From: CBDCYH01 sp965224105
Lineage (GTDB): Bacteria > Bacteroidota > Rhodothermia > Rhodothermales > JABDKH01
Length of the DNA: 64,000 nucleotides
Reading direction: 5' to 3'
NCBI GenBank assembly: GCA_965224105.1
Contig: CBDCYH010000002.1
Location: 744,001-808,000, forward strand
Part shown: positions 33,536 to 41,378 of the stretch, piece by piece
Position numbering within the stretch: the first letter of the stretch is position 1
Layout of the letters: each line of letters starts with the position of its first letter
Program-made: the position numbers and the translations under genes
Notes under the pieces: model-generated
The model's database searches: none
What the model was told of the DNA's origin: nothing
What the model saw: only the letters and a program-made list of their open reading frames with translations

Positions 33536-34072
33536 CTACCCAACCAGGGCACGCGCAAGTTCGTCGACATCCTCATCACCTAGCTCGGGACTGAAAACCC
33601 TAACGCGATCGACTATTTCGGCCGTGCCCAGGTAGGGTTCGGCGCAACCCGGGTGGATATATCCGCTCGGGTTAAAGCGACCGTCCTCATAGTAGACGAG
33701 AGATATCCGCAGGCTGCCCTTCTCGATTGATTCTTTGCAATGACGGCATTTTGCCCTGCCTGAACTTGCCCGTTCCGCACCGTTCACTCGTGATAGACGC
33801 TTGTGGGTTACGCCAGCGGTCGCCAACACATCCAGTCTCTCACGCTCGTCAGAATCAATCGTCCTTGAAAAGTTTTCGATCGTCTCTAGCCAGGTATCCG
33901 GTCGTTTGAGTGCAGCACATTCCAGATGAAACCAATGGGTCATGTCCTGCTTGTCAGAGAAAGGGTTAGGCAAACGCTCGCCCAGTCGCATCACATCCTT
34001 CTCAATTTTTTGACCGCACCCCCTGCACTTCGATCGGCCGCTGCTGGCAGGTTCAATCGTGTGTTTGGTCAT
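33536..34072 (-). CDS. Tandem PARP-type zinc-finger protein
   Basis: 178 residues with two copies of the PARP-type zinc finger (CxxC...HxxC). Finger 1: Cys16, Cys19, His49, Cys52, introduced by ASSGRSKCRGCGQKIEKDVMRLG. Finger 2: Cys109, Cys112, His140, Cys143, introduced by ASSGRAKCRHCKESIEKGSLRIS. The SGR-x-KC and IEKG elements are the family hallmark. In eukaryotic PARP1 and ligase III such fingers recognise DNA nicks and breaks. Catalytic PARP, ligase or nuclease domains are absent here. A 20-base overlap with the HD-hydrolase gene upstream indicates co-translation. Its function in bacteria is not established. Binding to damaged DNA is the obvious hypothesis. Confidence 0.85.
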   Translation of the reverse strand: MTKHTIEPASSGRSKCRGCGQKIEKDVMRLGERLPNPFSDKQDMTHWFHLECAALKRPDTWLETIENFSRTIDSDERERLDVLATAGVTHKRLSRVNGAERASSGRAKCRHCKESIEKGSLRISLVYYEDGRFNPSGYIHPGCAEPYLGTAEIVDRVRVFSPELGDEDVDELARALVG

Positions 34073-34715
34073 GTTCCATCAGAGTTTTGAATCGGTCTAT
34101 TTCAACGCCCAGTCGTTCCCGAAGCAGTTCGATTTTCGCATCGTCTGTCCTAGTTACATCCACGACAGCCTGAAAGTACCAAAGCTGATCGTCGGGGCCA
34201 GCACTCAAAGCGGTAGTCGTTGCAGATCCTGAAAATACCGGCACCGAGTGGAGCAGCGACTGATTCATCGTCCAAAGGTTGTGAATCTTGTCCGCAAGAC
34301 TAATTGCCTTTGCATTGTTACTTCCATTCTCGAGAGATGCAAGGTAATTCTTCTTGCGGTCCTTCCATGCTAGCCAATGGCCATTCTGATCCTTCTTTAT
34401 TTCCGAAACCGTTCCAACCAAATCCGCCACCTCGTCCCCAAACGCGTTTCGAACTGCATCCAGAGTTAGCCGATCTCCATATCTGTTTTCATCCTCAACT
34501 GCGTCGTGCAGAAATGCAGCAGCGACAGTTTCCTCAGAAAAGTCCATTCGCGCCAGCATCAGTGCAACAGCCGTTACGTGTGCAAACGTCGGCACCTTCG
34601 CCACTCCATCGGCCTCTACAGCGCGCCACGAAGATTTGCGATACGTACCCTCATGCCACTGGCTTGCGAATTCGATCGCTGCATCAAGCAAAGGGGAAAA
34701 AATACTCTCGCTCAT
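34053..34715 (-). CDS. HD-domain phosphohydrolase of the SpoT/MESH1 (small alarmone hydrolase-like) type
   Basis: 220 residues, a single HD domain. Metal and catalytic residues are in place: His46 (FAHVT), His70-Asp71 and Glu74-Asp75 in HDAVED, and Asp142/Asn146 in LADKIHNL. The HDxxED and ADKxHN spacing is that of the (p)ppGpp hydrolase domain of SpoT and MESH1. No synthetase, TGS or ACT domain is present. Start and the bshC stop share ATGA, and its end overlaps the PARP-finger gene by 20 bases, so the three are read together. Alarmone hydrolysis is inferred. Other nucleotides are possible. Confidence 0.85.
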   Translation of the reverse strand: MSESIFSPLLDAAIEFASQWHEGTYRKSSWRAVEADGVAKVPTFAHVTAVALMLARMDFSEETVAAAFLHDAVEDENRYGDRLTLDAVRNAFGDEVADLVGTVSEIKKDQNGHWLAWKDRKKNYLASLENGSNNAKAISLADKIHNLWTMNQSLLHSVPVFSGSATTTALSAGPDDQLWYFQAVVDVTRTDDAKIELLRERLGVEIDRFKTLMEHDQTHD

Positions 34716-36340
34716 AAACGCAATAAGAAATGCTTGTCGGCACGATCGTTCTCATCATCCAAAATCGTATCGACTAACCCCAAACCATACTTCGCTAGAA
34801 GAAAGACAAACGGGAAGGTTCTCTCTTGCAATTTCCCATCAGGAAGAAGAAACTTGCCCGAACGCCTTAGTCTATCCTGCCGTTGTTTGTCCCGACGCTT
34901 CAATGCCCGAACAAGACGTTTTTCATACCTGCCCAGAATTTTTTCAATCAGTGCCAGACTACTCCTCGTGCTTCGTTTCAACGTCAACTCAATCGGGGTA
35001 ACCTCGCTCTCGATCGATCCCATGCCGGACGCGAGAGCCTCCCTCAACGACTCAAGTTTGTGGCTCCACTCGCCAGGCATAGACGCCACGGCAAGATCCG
35101 CCAGAGTCTTGTCGATCTCGGCAAGTTCGGAGAGCCCGATCCCTTGCGAATCGAGAAACTCCATCTGCCGGTTCGATGCGAGTGTATAACTTTCTCTCGG
35201 TGCAATTACGGGCATCGGCACTCCAAGCTGTTGGTAGACAGGTGCAAGTTGTGCGAAGTAGGCTATTTCTCCAGGCCCGGCAACATAACCGAGCGTCGGC
35301 AAGATACTATCCTGCATTAATGGCCGAAGGACAACGTTCGGGCTCACCGACTCCGGATTTTCCCGGAGCTCTATACCAAATTCAGTCTGTGTGAGTACCC
35401 GGTCGGCCATCGCAATTTCGCCAGAGTCCGTAGTTCGAATTGGGGACCGCTCTTCATCGGACAGGAAGAACAAATTGGTGCCGCGGGGTTGCAACTGACC
35501 ATGAAAACCAGCGGCGATCAAAGCTGCGGTTTGTGTTTCGACAGATGCGTTAATTGATGCATGCTCTTCATAACCCTTAACAAGGGTGGCCGAACCAAGA
35601 CGCTTGATTCCTGGATCATCAGCCGAAATAAGAACCATCCCCGTGCCCGCCATCACATGCGTGAGCAGCCTTGCGAAACAATCCGACAGCGTGTCGCCGT
35701 CAACATAAGTTGCTTCAAGTATGTCGTTAACCAGCTCTGATCCGACAAGCCCATCCGTTGCCGTTACAAACTCACTTCTGAGATCGCTGTAGTCAAACCT
35801 CATCCGCCCCACCGGTGCGTTCGCGGGATACGCGACCGGGAGTTCTATCGAGAAGAGCTGATCCTTCTCCGGCACGGTTATCGACTTTACCTCACCGAAG
35901 TCGTGATCCTCATCGGCTAGCCAAAAGACAGGGATTACCGGGGTGTTGAGCTCTTCCCCCCATCGCCTCGCGATCTTCACGGCGCTGAGCGCCTTGTACA
36001 ACGTGTACGCCGGGCCACCAAACAATCCCACTTGCTGGCCTGTTACGACTGCAAAACTTCCACTCCGTCCAAGGTGGTTAACGTTCTGCAGGACAAGTCC
36101 GTCGCCGCCCCAGCGCTCGTTCTGCGCCGTTAGAATTTGAGCAAGTGCAGGCCTATCCCTATCGATCGCTTGCACCTTGGAAGCCAACGCCTGCAGTTTC
36201 TCCAACACGGGAAAAGGCGGCTGAACGAAAAATCGAGACAGCGGATCAGGCTGACTGCAGTATGACCGAATCAAATTCGAGAAACCAGGGACTTCTCGGA
36301 ATTCAAGACTTGTTTTGTTCAGGGTATCGGTCGCGGACAC
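34712..36340 (-). CDS. bshC: Bacillithiol synthase (cysteine-adding enzyme) BshC
   Basis: Joins L-cysteine to glucosaminyl-malate, the last step of bacillithiol synthesis. 542 residues, the family size. Characteristic features are GQQVGLFGGPAYTLYKA near residue 101, PVFWLADEDHDF near 137, a YVAGPGEIAYFAQLAPVY segment near 354, and a helical C-terminal arm. The start is GTG at 36340. The stop overlaps the next gene by ATGA, which couples it to the HD hydrolase and PARP-finger protein. Confidence 0.93.
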   Translation of the reverse strand: MSATDTLNKTSLEFREVPGFSNLIRSYCSQPDPLSRFFVQPPFPVLEKLQALASKVQAIDRDRPALAQILTAQNERWGGDGLVLQNVNHLGRSGSFAVVTGQQVGLFGGPAYTLYKALSAVKIARRWGEELNTPVIPVFWLADEDHDFGEVKSITVPEKDQLFSIELPVAYPANAPVGRMRFDYSDLRSEFVTATDGLVGSELVNDILEATYVDGDTLSDCFARLLTHVMAGTGMVLISADDPGIKRLGSATLVKGYEEHASINASVETQTAALIAAGFHGQLQPRGTNLFFLSDEERSPIRTTDSGEIAMADRVLTQTEFGIELRENPESVSPNVVLRPLMQDSILPTLGYVAGPGEIAYFAQLAPVYQQLGVPMPVIAPRESYTLASNRQMEFLDSQGIGLSELAEIDKTLADLAVASMPGEWSHKLESLREALASGMGSIESEVTPIELTLKRSTRSSLALIEKILGRYEKRLVRALKRRDKQRQDRLRRSGKFLLPDGKLQERTFPFVFLLAKYGLGLVDTILDDENDRADKHFLLRL

Positions 36341-36387
36341 TTGTTCGAATGGTCGAGACCTAAGCTAAGAAAGATGACCTGCGGGAC

Positions 36388-36975
36388 CTAGTTGAATTCG
36401 CCTTTCAGTCTCTGGATGTCATCTCGCAGTTTAGCAGCCTTTTCGTAATCCTCCTCATTTATCGCCTTATCTAGCTGCTCTTCCAGCTGCTCCAGTTCCG
36501 TACGAGGCGCTTCTTCTTCGACAACATCATCCCGTTCCACCACCTCGGCGCTGGCAATCGTTTCATCATCGGAAAGAATACCTGCCTCTTCGAGAACCGG
36601 CGGGGCAACATAGATGGGCGCATCGACACGAACAGACAATGCAACGGCATCGCTCGGACGGGCGTCGAGGTGGCCTTCCTCGCCCTCAAAAATATATCTG
36701 ATCTTGGCAAAGAAAGTCCCCTCTCGCAGTTCATCAATCACCACATCCAGGACCTCGGCTCCGATGACATCGAAAAGGTCACGGAGTAGGTCGTGGGTCA
36801 TTGGTCGTGGGGGCTGAATCTTCTCCAGCTCCAGTGCAATGGCCTGCGCCTCAAACGCGCCAATGATAATGGGGAGTCTTCGCTTTCCCTCTATCTCACC
36901 GAGGACGAGCGCATATGCCCCACCGGAGGACGGACTCGTCGAAAGACCAATAATGTCGACCTGAATAAACTCCAT
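36388..36975 (-). CDS. Bifunctional nuclease-family (DUF151) protein with C-terminal UVR motif
   Basis: 195 residues. The first 135 are a BFN/DUF151 domain (LPIIIGAFEAQAIALELE, RPMTHDLLRDL, DARPSDAVALSVR). The last 37 residues are a UvrB/UvrC-type coiled motif (LEEQLDKAINEEDYEKAAKLRDDIQRLK) after an acidic linker. Plant BFN proteins have RNase and DNase activity. Bacterial members are little studied, and the UVR motif suggests a DNA-repair or chaperone-type partner. Lies 47 bases upstream of bshC on the same strand. Confidence 0.9.
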   Translation of the reverse strand: MEFIQVDIIGLSTSPSSGGAYALVLGEIEGKRRLPIIIGAFEAQAIALELEKIQPPRPMTHDLLRDLFDVIGAEVLDVVIDELREGTFFAKIRYIFEGEEGHLDARPSDAVALSVRVDAPIYVAPPVLEEAGILSDDETIASAEVVERDDVVEEEAPRTELEQLEEQLDKAINEEDYEKAAKLRDDIQRLKGEFN

Positions 36976-37026
36976 ATGCGAATGGCTTGGGGGTATCTCG
37001 AATCTATCGACCTATTTTCTAATGCC

Positions 37027-38103
37027 TCAACGGTTCGAGCGCACGATCCTTGTCAACGCCCGCAAGAATCTTCGGTTCTCATCCGCCGATCCAACAGAAA
37101 CTCTAAGATAATCCTGAATCTCGGGATAAGCGTTCATTTTTCGAATCAGAATCCCCTGGCGCGTTAAGTCCCGAAAGAGAGCGTCGGCTGGCATCTCGGT
37201 TTTGAAGAGGAAAAAATTGGTTGCCGAGGGTACGACCTCCACTCCGTCAATTCTCGTGACATCGTGCTGAAGGGAACTACACATAGTCTTCATTGCCACC
37301 ACCCTTTCACCAATCCAGTCTTCATTCTCCAGCATGACCAAAGCCGCGGCCTCGGAAAAGATATTGACCATGAACGGGAGCCGTGCCTTCCTCAATTGTG
37401 TAACCAATTCAGCGGATCCAATCAGGTAGCCTATTCGAACCCCGGCCAGCGCCGCTGCTTTCGAAAACGTCCGCAACACTGCGACATTAGGATTACTGAG
37501 CGCAAGGTCCAGCATGGACTTTGTCTTACCGAATTCCGAATAGGCCTCGTCAATGAGAACAACCCCGCTGGCCGCGTCGACTACACGCCTTATGTCGTCC
37601 ATCGACATCTCCCGTCCCGTAGGATTGTTCGGCGTAGTAATGACGGTGAGCTTTGGCTTATATTTTTCCAGGGCATCTATTATTCCGTCGGCGTCAAAAT
37701 CGAAATGTGACCCGACGTGCGGTACGAGTGTTGCTGCTCCCGAACATATCCTGGCTAACTTTTCGTAAAGGAAAAACATCGGTGTAGGCAGAACCATGTG
37801 GTCCCCCGAGCCAACCGTTGCGGAGACCACGGTGTGCGCAATATCGTTCGAGCCATTGCCAACAAGTACGCACTCCGACGGAATCCCTCTAGCTTGACCA
37901 ATGGCGGTTTGCAAACGTTTGCAGTGCGCGGAGGGATATCGATTCCATGGCGCCGACAAGACCCGCTCGACAATTCGTTCTTTCAAGAATTGCGGGACAT
38001 CGAACGGGCTTTCGTTTTGATTCAGCTTCGATGAGGCATCTTCCCCTGTCGCGACATCATAGATTCCTAATTTTGCGACAGCATCCCGGACCAAGTTGGA
38101 CAT
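37027..38103 (-). CDS. hisC: Histidinol-phosphate aminotransferase
   Basis: PLP-dependent transaminase of histidine synthesis, 358 residues. The fold-I core reads NQNESPFDVP near the start and VITTPNNPTGREM mid-chain. The DEAYSEFG segment and the PLP lysine in RTFSKAAALAGVRIGY follow. Other his genes are absent here, so the gene is detached from a his operon. Aromatic transamination is possible for such stand-alone HisC proteins. The histidine-breakdown genes at 44-49 kb give the window both directions of histidine metabolism. Confidence 0.88.
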   Translation of the reverse strand: MSNLVRDAVAKLGIYDVATGEDASSKLNQNESPFDVPQFLKERIVERVLSAPWNRYPSAHCKRLQTAIGQARGIPSECVLVGNGSNDIAHTVVSATVGSGDHMVLPTPMFFLYEKLARICSGAATLVPHVGSHFDFDADGIIDALEKYKPKLTVITTPNNPTGREMSMDDIRRVVDAASGVVLIDEAYSEFGKTKSMLDLALSNPNVAVLRTFSKAAALAGVRIGYLIGSAELVTQLRKARLPFMVNIFSEAAALVMLENEDWIGERVVAMKTMCSSLQHDVTRIDGVEVVPSATNFFLFKTEMPADALFRDLTRQGILIRKMNAYPEIQDYLRVSVGSADENRRFLRALTRIVRSNR

Positions 38104-38178
38104 GTTACCTCGTTTTGTGTAATAGCATCGTGCCGTCAGAGAGTTGTCAGCGTTCTGCCACGCCCGCGAGCTGGACGC

Positions 38179-38212
38179 AAAATAAAAGCCCCGGCACGAA
38201 TTGCACCAGGGC
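38179..38212 (-). terminator. Rho-independent terminator after the PUR-domain gene
   Basis: Read on the minus strand: a stem of seven pairs with one C-A mismatch (38212-38206 with 38194-38188), an 11-base loop, and then TTTTATTTT at 38187-38179. It starts 24 bases after the stop of the DUF3276 gene and before hisC. Confidence 0.7.
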
Positions 38213-38236
38213 CTAGGTAATTGTCACACAAAATTG

Positions 38237-38608
38237 TCAGGTGGGCTCATCTGTACTACTCACAGGTTCCGGCAGGTCGGGCAGTCCGCGGAAATCGAAA
38301 TCGGGTAGGCACTCCGTCTTGATATGTCGCACAACTTCGTGCATAGCCGAAACGAATTTTCCGAAATCCTCTTTGTAGAGGAAAATCTTGTGCTTTTCGT
38401 AATGCGACTCGTCCACCCGCTTACTCTCGGTTATGGTGATGAAGTAGTCTTCACCCGAGCGTGTCGACTTAACGTCGAAGAAGTAAGTCCGCTTTCCCGC
38501 GGGAACTCGTTTGGAATAAACCTCATCTCGATATCGACCACCTCGCGAAGAAGAACTCTCTCCGCCTGAACCCATCGGTTCAACGGAGTCGCTGTCATCA
38601 TATATCAT
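38237..38608 (-). CDS. PUR-domain nucleic-acid-binding protein (DUF3276)
   Basis: 123 residues from the ATG at 38608; a TTG at 38623 is also in frame. After a Ser/Gly-rich lead (SGGESSSSRGG) comes the PUR domain: VYSKRVPAGKRTYFFDVK, DYFITITESKR, KIFLYKEDFGKFVSAMHEVV. This is the small bacterial relative of eukaryotic Pur-alpha found in Bacteroidota and spirochaetes, where it binds single-stranded DNA or RNA. The gene stands alone between hisC and a protease gene, with its own terminator. Confidence 0.9.
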   Translation of the reverse strand: MIYDDSDSVEPMGSGGESSSSRGGRYRDEVYSKRVPAGKRTYFFDVKSTRSGEDYFITITESKRVDESHYEKHKIFLYKEDFGKFVSAMHEVVRHIKTECLPDFDFRGLPDLPEPVSSTDEPT

Positions 38609-38710
38609 TGCATAGCCGTCCAAAGCTGGAACAAACGGAACCGAGCATGCCGCATTTCGAAAGGGCTAAACTCCTTTCAAATATGGTTTTCTACCCACAA
38701 TATGCGAACG

Positions 38711-38732
38711 GATATTGGAAAATACCAATATT
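38711..38732. repeat. Inverted repeat ATATTGG-6-CCAATAT
   Basis: A perfect 7-base inverted repeat (38712-38718 and 38725-38731) with a 6-base AT loop, in the 138-base gap between the DUF3276 start and the stop of the protease gene. It is not followed by a T-run on either strand, so it is more like an operator than a terminator. It lies about 100 bases upstream of the DUF3276 start. Confidence 0.4.
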
Positions 38733-38746
38733 GCCCCCCTTGAGGT

Positions 38747-40483
38747 CTATTCAGGCTTGATCTCGCGTATTTCCGCTGGTTTTTGTGGTATCAATCTTAT
38801 TGGCTGAAGCACTGGGTTGGTCAGTACCGTTTGCAATCTGGCTGCCCACCGGCCTCCGTCCTTTCTACCAATTGATCGCAACGCTGCCAGAATCTGGTTA
38901 GCTCGGTCTGGCTGTCCAAGACCGAGCTGGCAAATCGCGAGATCATAGAGAGCAGGCTGATACTCCGAATCGAACTCAAGAACGGCCATGTATAACGCAG
39001 CGGCCTCTTCGAAGCGCCTTTGCGCGAGAAGAGTCCGAGCTTGACCAAAAATTGCGAGCTGAGGATATCCGCCTGACTCCTCGGTTTGAACATATCGCCG
39101 AAGCGCTCCATCGTAGTCGCCCGAGACGAGATTTTCCGAAGCAAGGAGATAAGCAGCGAGGAAATGCTGCCGGTCTAGCTCAAGGGCCGATTCATACGAA
39201 CGCTGGGCTTGTGCACGCCTCCCAATCGCTCTGTACAAATTGCCTCGAACAAAAAGAACATCGGAATTCGGTCGACGGGAAGAGGACTCAGCAAATTGTC
39301 GAAAGTCACGACTAAAATTCTGAAATCCCACACCCGTTTGGAGCGTGCTTAACAACCGCATAGCCTGCACCGATGGTCGGGACGAGAAAGCATCCTCTCT
39401 GAACGCCTTCCGCAGTGTTCGAGGCCTGACAGCCCTGCGGTACATTTCCATCGCGGTATCAGGCGTCGTCGAAATGCATACCTCCTCACGGAAAACATCT
39501 CGCGCTGATGCTGGAACCGTTCCAGCTGATACGATACCCAGCACCTCACCATCAAGCGACACGAGCGGTCCGCCGCTGTCGCCCGGACGGATGGGATTGC
39601 TGCTCGTATAAATCGGTGTCCCACCAAGACGGGTAGGACCAGAAAGGACCCCAACCGTTAGGGATCGACTTGCCCCGGGAAAACCGAGGGTGAAAACGGG
39701 CTCGTCACCAAACTCCCGGTTTGCCATCGGCAAAGGAGTCATGCGCTCTCGTTGTACATGGACGGAGTCGATATGCAAGACAGCAATATCTGACTTCGGA
39801 TCTAGTGCCCAGACCCTCTTCGTCCTAATCCGCTTACCGGATGGAAGTGTGACCTCAACATGACGGGCGTCTACCACGACGTGGAGGCTGGTGAGTAAAG
39901 CGTCGTTGGCAACCAGCGTCGCTGTGCCCATTCGCTTGACTTCAGCGTATCCTGAGCCATGCCTTATTTTGACGATCGCTTCAATTTTAGCAACCGACGG
40001 GGCGAGGCGGTGCAACGCAGGTTGATGCTCATAAATAAGCACCCGGGGTGGATCTGTGGTGCTGATCCTGCCAAACTCTCTCGCTGGAATCCGAAGCCTG
40101 GGCAGCCTGATCATCCCCGGCTGTCCGTGCTTGAGCGACCACTCGACCAATACCTCGATGACCCTTTGACTGTTGATGCGGTGAACCGAAACCGTAAGGC
40201 CGGGCGGTCCGACCTGCTCCCAAGAGTCCAAGGCCAAAAGCATTTCTGACTCAACAACCGAAATAACTTCATCAATGGTTGTCTCGTCTGACGGCGTGAT
40301 TAGCAGGCTGGACGAAAATCGGACAGTTTCGCCAGCCGTATACGCGGACTTGTTCGTTGCGTAGAACTGCTGGACAAGCCAGTCTGCTTCGACAGAGGCA
40401 CGAGCAAGCCATGGCAACATCGCGCACAACAGAATTGCGATGACACCTACCCAGCTACCAGATTTACGGGACGTTCGTAACAA
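38747..40483 (-). CDS. Exported trypsin-like serine protease with BatD-like front and TPR tail
   Basis: 578 residues with a signal peptide (WVGVIAILLCAMLPWLARA). Residues 35-150 look like a BatD/oxygen-tolerance Ig-type domain (YTAGETVRFSSSLLI, ...GMIRLPRLRIPAREFG). Residues 160-345 are an S1-type protease of the HtrA-like group with His201 (TSLHVV), Asp232 (SDIAVL) and Ser303 (GDSGGPL). There is no PDZ domain. Instead residues 395-560 carry TPR repeats (AIGRRAQAQRSYESALEL, LLAQRRFEEAAALYMAVLEF). The start is TTG at 40483, 20 bases inside the punA end. A later ATG would destroy the signal peptide. Envelope quality control is likely. Confidence 0.85.
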   Translation of the reverse strand: MLRTSRKSGSWVGVIAILLCAMLPWLARASVEADWLVQQFYATNKSAYTAGETVRFSSSLLITPSDETTIDEVISVVESEMLLALDSWEQVGPPGLTVSVHRINSQRVIEVLVEWSLKHGQPGMIRLPRLRIPAREFGRISTTDPPRVLIYEHQPALHRLAPSVAKIEAIVKIRHGSGYAEVKRMGTATLVANDALLTSLHVVVDARHVEVTLPSGKRIRTKRVWALDPKSDIAVLHIDSVHVQRERMTPLPMANREFGDEPVFTLGFPGASRSLTVGVLSGPTRLGGTPIYTSSNPIRPGDSGGPLVSLDGEVLGIVSAGTVPASARDVFREEVCISTTPDTAMEMYRRAVRPRTLRKAFREDAFSSRPSVQAMRLLSTLQTGVGFQNFSRDFRQFAESSSRRPNSDVLFVRGNLYRAIGRRAQAQRSYESALELDRQHFLAAYLLASENLVSGDYDGALRRYVQTEESGGYPQLAIFGQARTLLAQRRFEEAAALYMAVLEFDSEYQPALYDLAICQLGLGQPDRANQILAALRSIGRKDGGRWAARLQTVLTNPVLQPIRLIPQKPAEIREIKPE

Positions 40484-41285
40484 TTACCTGCAGTAACTCC
40501 TTCAGCTTACCTTTCACCATATTTCCAACCGCAACAACCTCCTGGTGATCCAGGGGGGACGGGGAAAGGCCCGCAGCGAAATTCGTTATTGTACTGATTC
40601 CAAGGACTTTCATCCCCAGATAGCGCGCCTGAATCACCTCCGGCACCGTGCTCATTCCAACCGCATCTGCGCCCATAATACGAAAGGCTGCAATCTCCGC
40701 TTTTGTCTCGTAAGAGGGTCCTGATGTCCACAGGTACGTCCCCCGCTCCAGGCCAATCGCCACCTCGCGCGCCAAATCCTCAACCTGCTCCCGCCACTCC
40801 TTATCATACGGATTGCTCATGTCGGGAAATCGGGGACCACCATCGTCATTGGGACCTACAAGCGGATTGGCACTGGTAAAGTTGATGTGATCCTCTATCA
40901 GCATGAGAGTGCCGGGAGAAAAGTCCGGATTCGCACCGCCAGCAGCATTCGTCACGATCAACCGGTTAACTCCAAGTGCTTTTAACAATCTTACCGGAAA
41001 GGTAACCTGGCGGGGAGTTATACCTTCGTAGAGATGCACTCTTCCACTAACAACGAGGATGCTTCGCCCTCCCACCTCTCCGAACACGAGCTGCCCTGCA
41101 TGCCCCTCCACAGTCGAGCGTGGGTAATCTGGTAGGTCCGTCGTACTGAATGCACTCCGGTTATGAAGTTCATCCGCAAAAGCACCGAGCCCAGATCCAA
41201 GAATCAGCCCAATACCAGGGCGCCTGTCTTCTGCGGCGCGAATTATTTCTGCCGCCGCGTTCACGTCAGCAAGTCGCTCGGTCAT
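40464..41285 (-). CDS. punA: Purine nucleoside phosphorylase (PNP, trimeric type)
   Basis: Phosphorolysis of guanosine/inosine-type nucleosides in purine salvage. 273 residues. Family elements are GLILGSGLGAFA near residue 28, HLYEG, NAAGGANPDF mid-chain, and GPSYETKAEI followed by GADAVGMSTVPEV. Overlaps the protease gene by 20 bases at its end. An isolated -7 box precedes it by about 70 bases. Confidence 0.95.
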   Translation of the reverse strand: MTERLADVNAAAEIIRAAEDRRPGIGLILGSGLGAFADELHNRSAFSTTDLPDYPRSTVEGHAGQLVFGEVGGRSILVVSGRVHLYEGITPRQVTFPVRLLKALGVNRLIVTNAAGGANPDFSPGTLMLIEDHINFTSANPLVGPNDDGGPRFPDMSNPYDKEWREQVEDLAREVAIGLERGTYLWTSGPSYETKAEIAAFRIMGADAVGMSTVPEVIQARYLGMKVLGISTITNFAAGLSPSPLDHQEVVAVGNMVKGKLKELLQVIVTNVP

Positions 41286-41357
41286 TTATTAAGATCTTCT
41301 CTGATGACGATTCCGATTAGGACCCGTTGATGTGGCAAAACGGAGTGGAGCTTGACC

Positions 41358-41365
41358 CAAATATA
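41358..41365 (-). promoter_or_regulatory. -7 box upstream of punA
   Basis: Read on the minus strand the octamer TATATTTG fits TAnnTTTG exactly, 72 bases before the punA ATG and inside the short gap after recX. No TTG lies at the normal -33 distance (a TTG is 14 bases upstream), so it is only a candidate. Confidence 0.3.
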
Positions 41366-41378
41366 CGCCTCACTCAAT

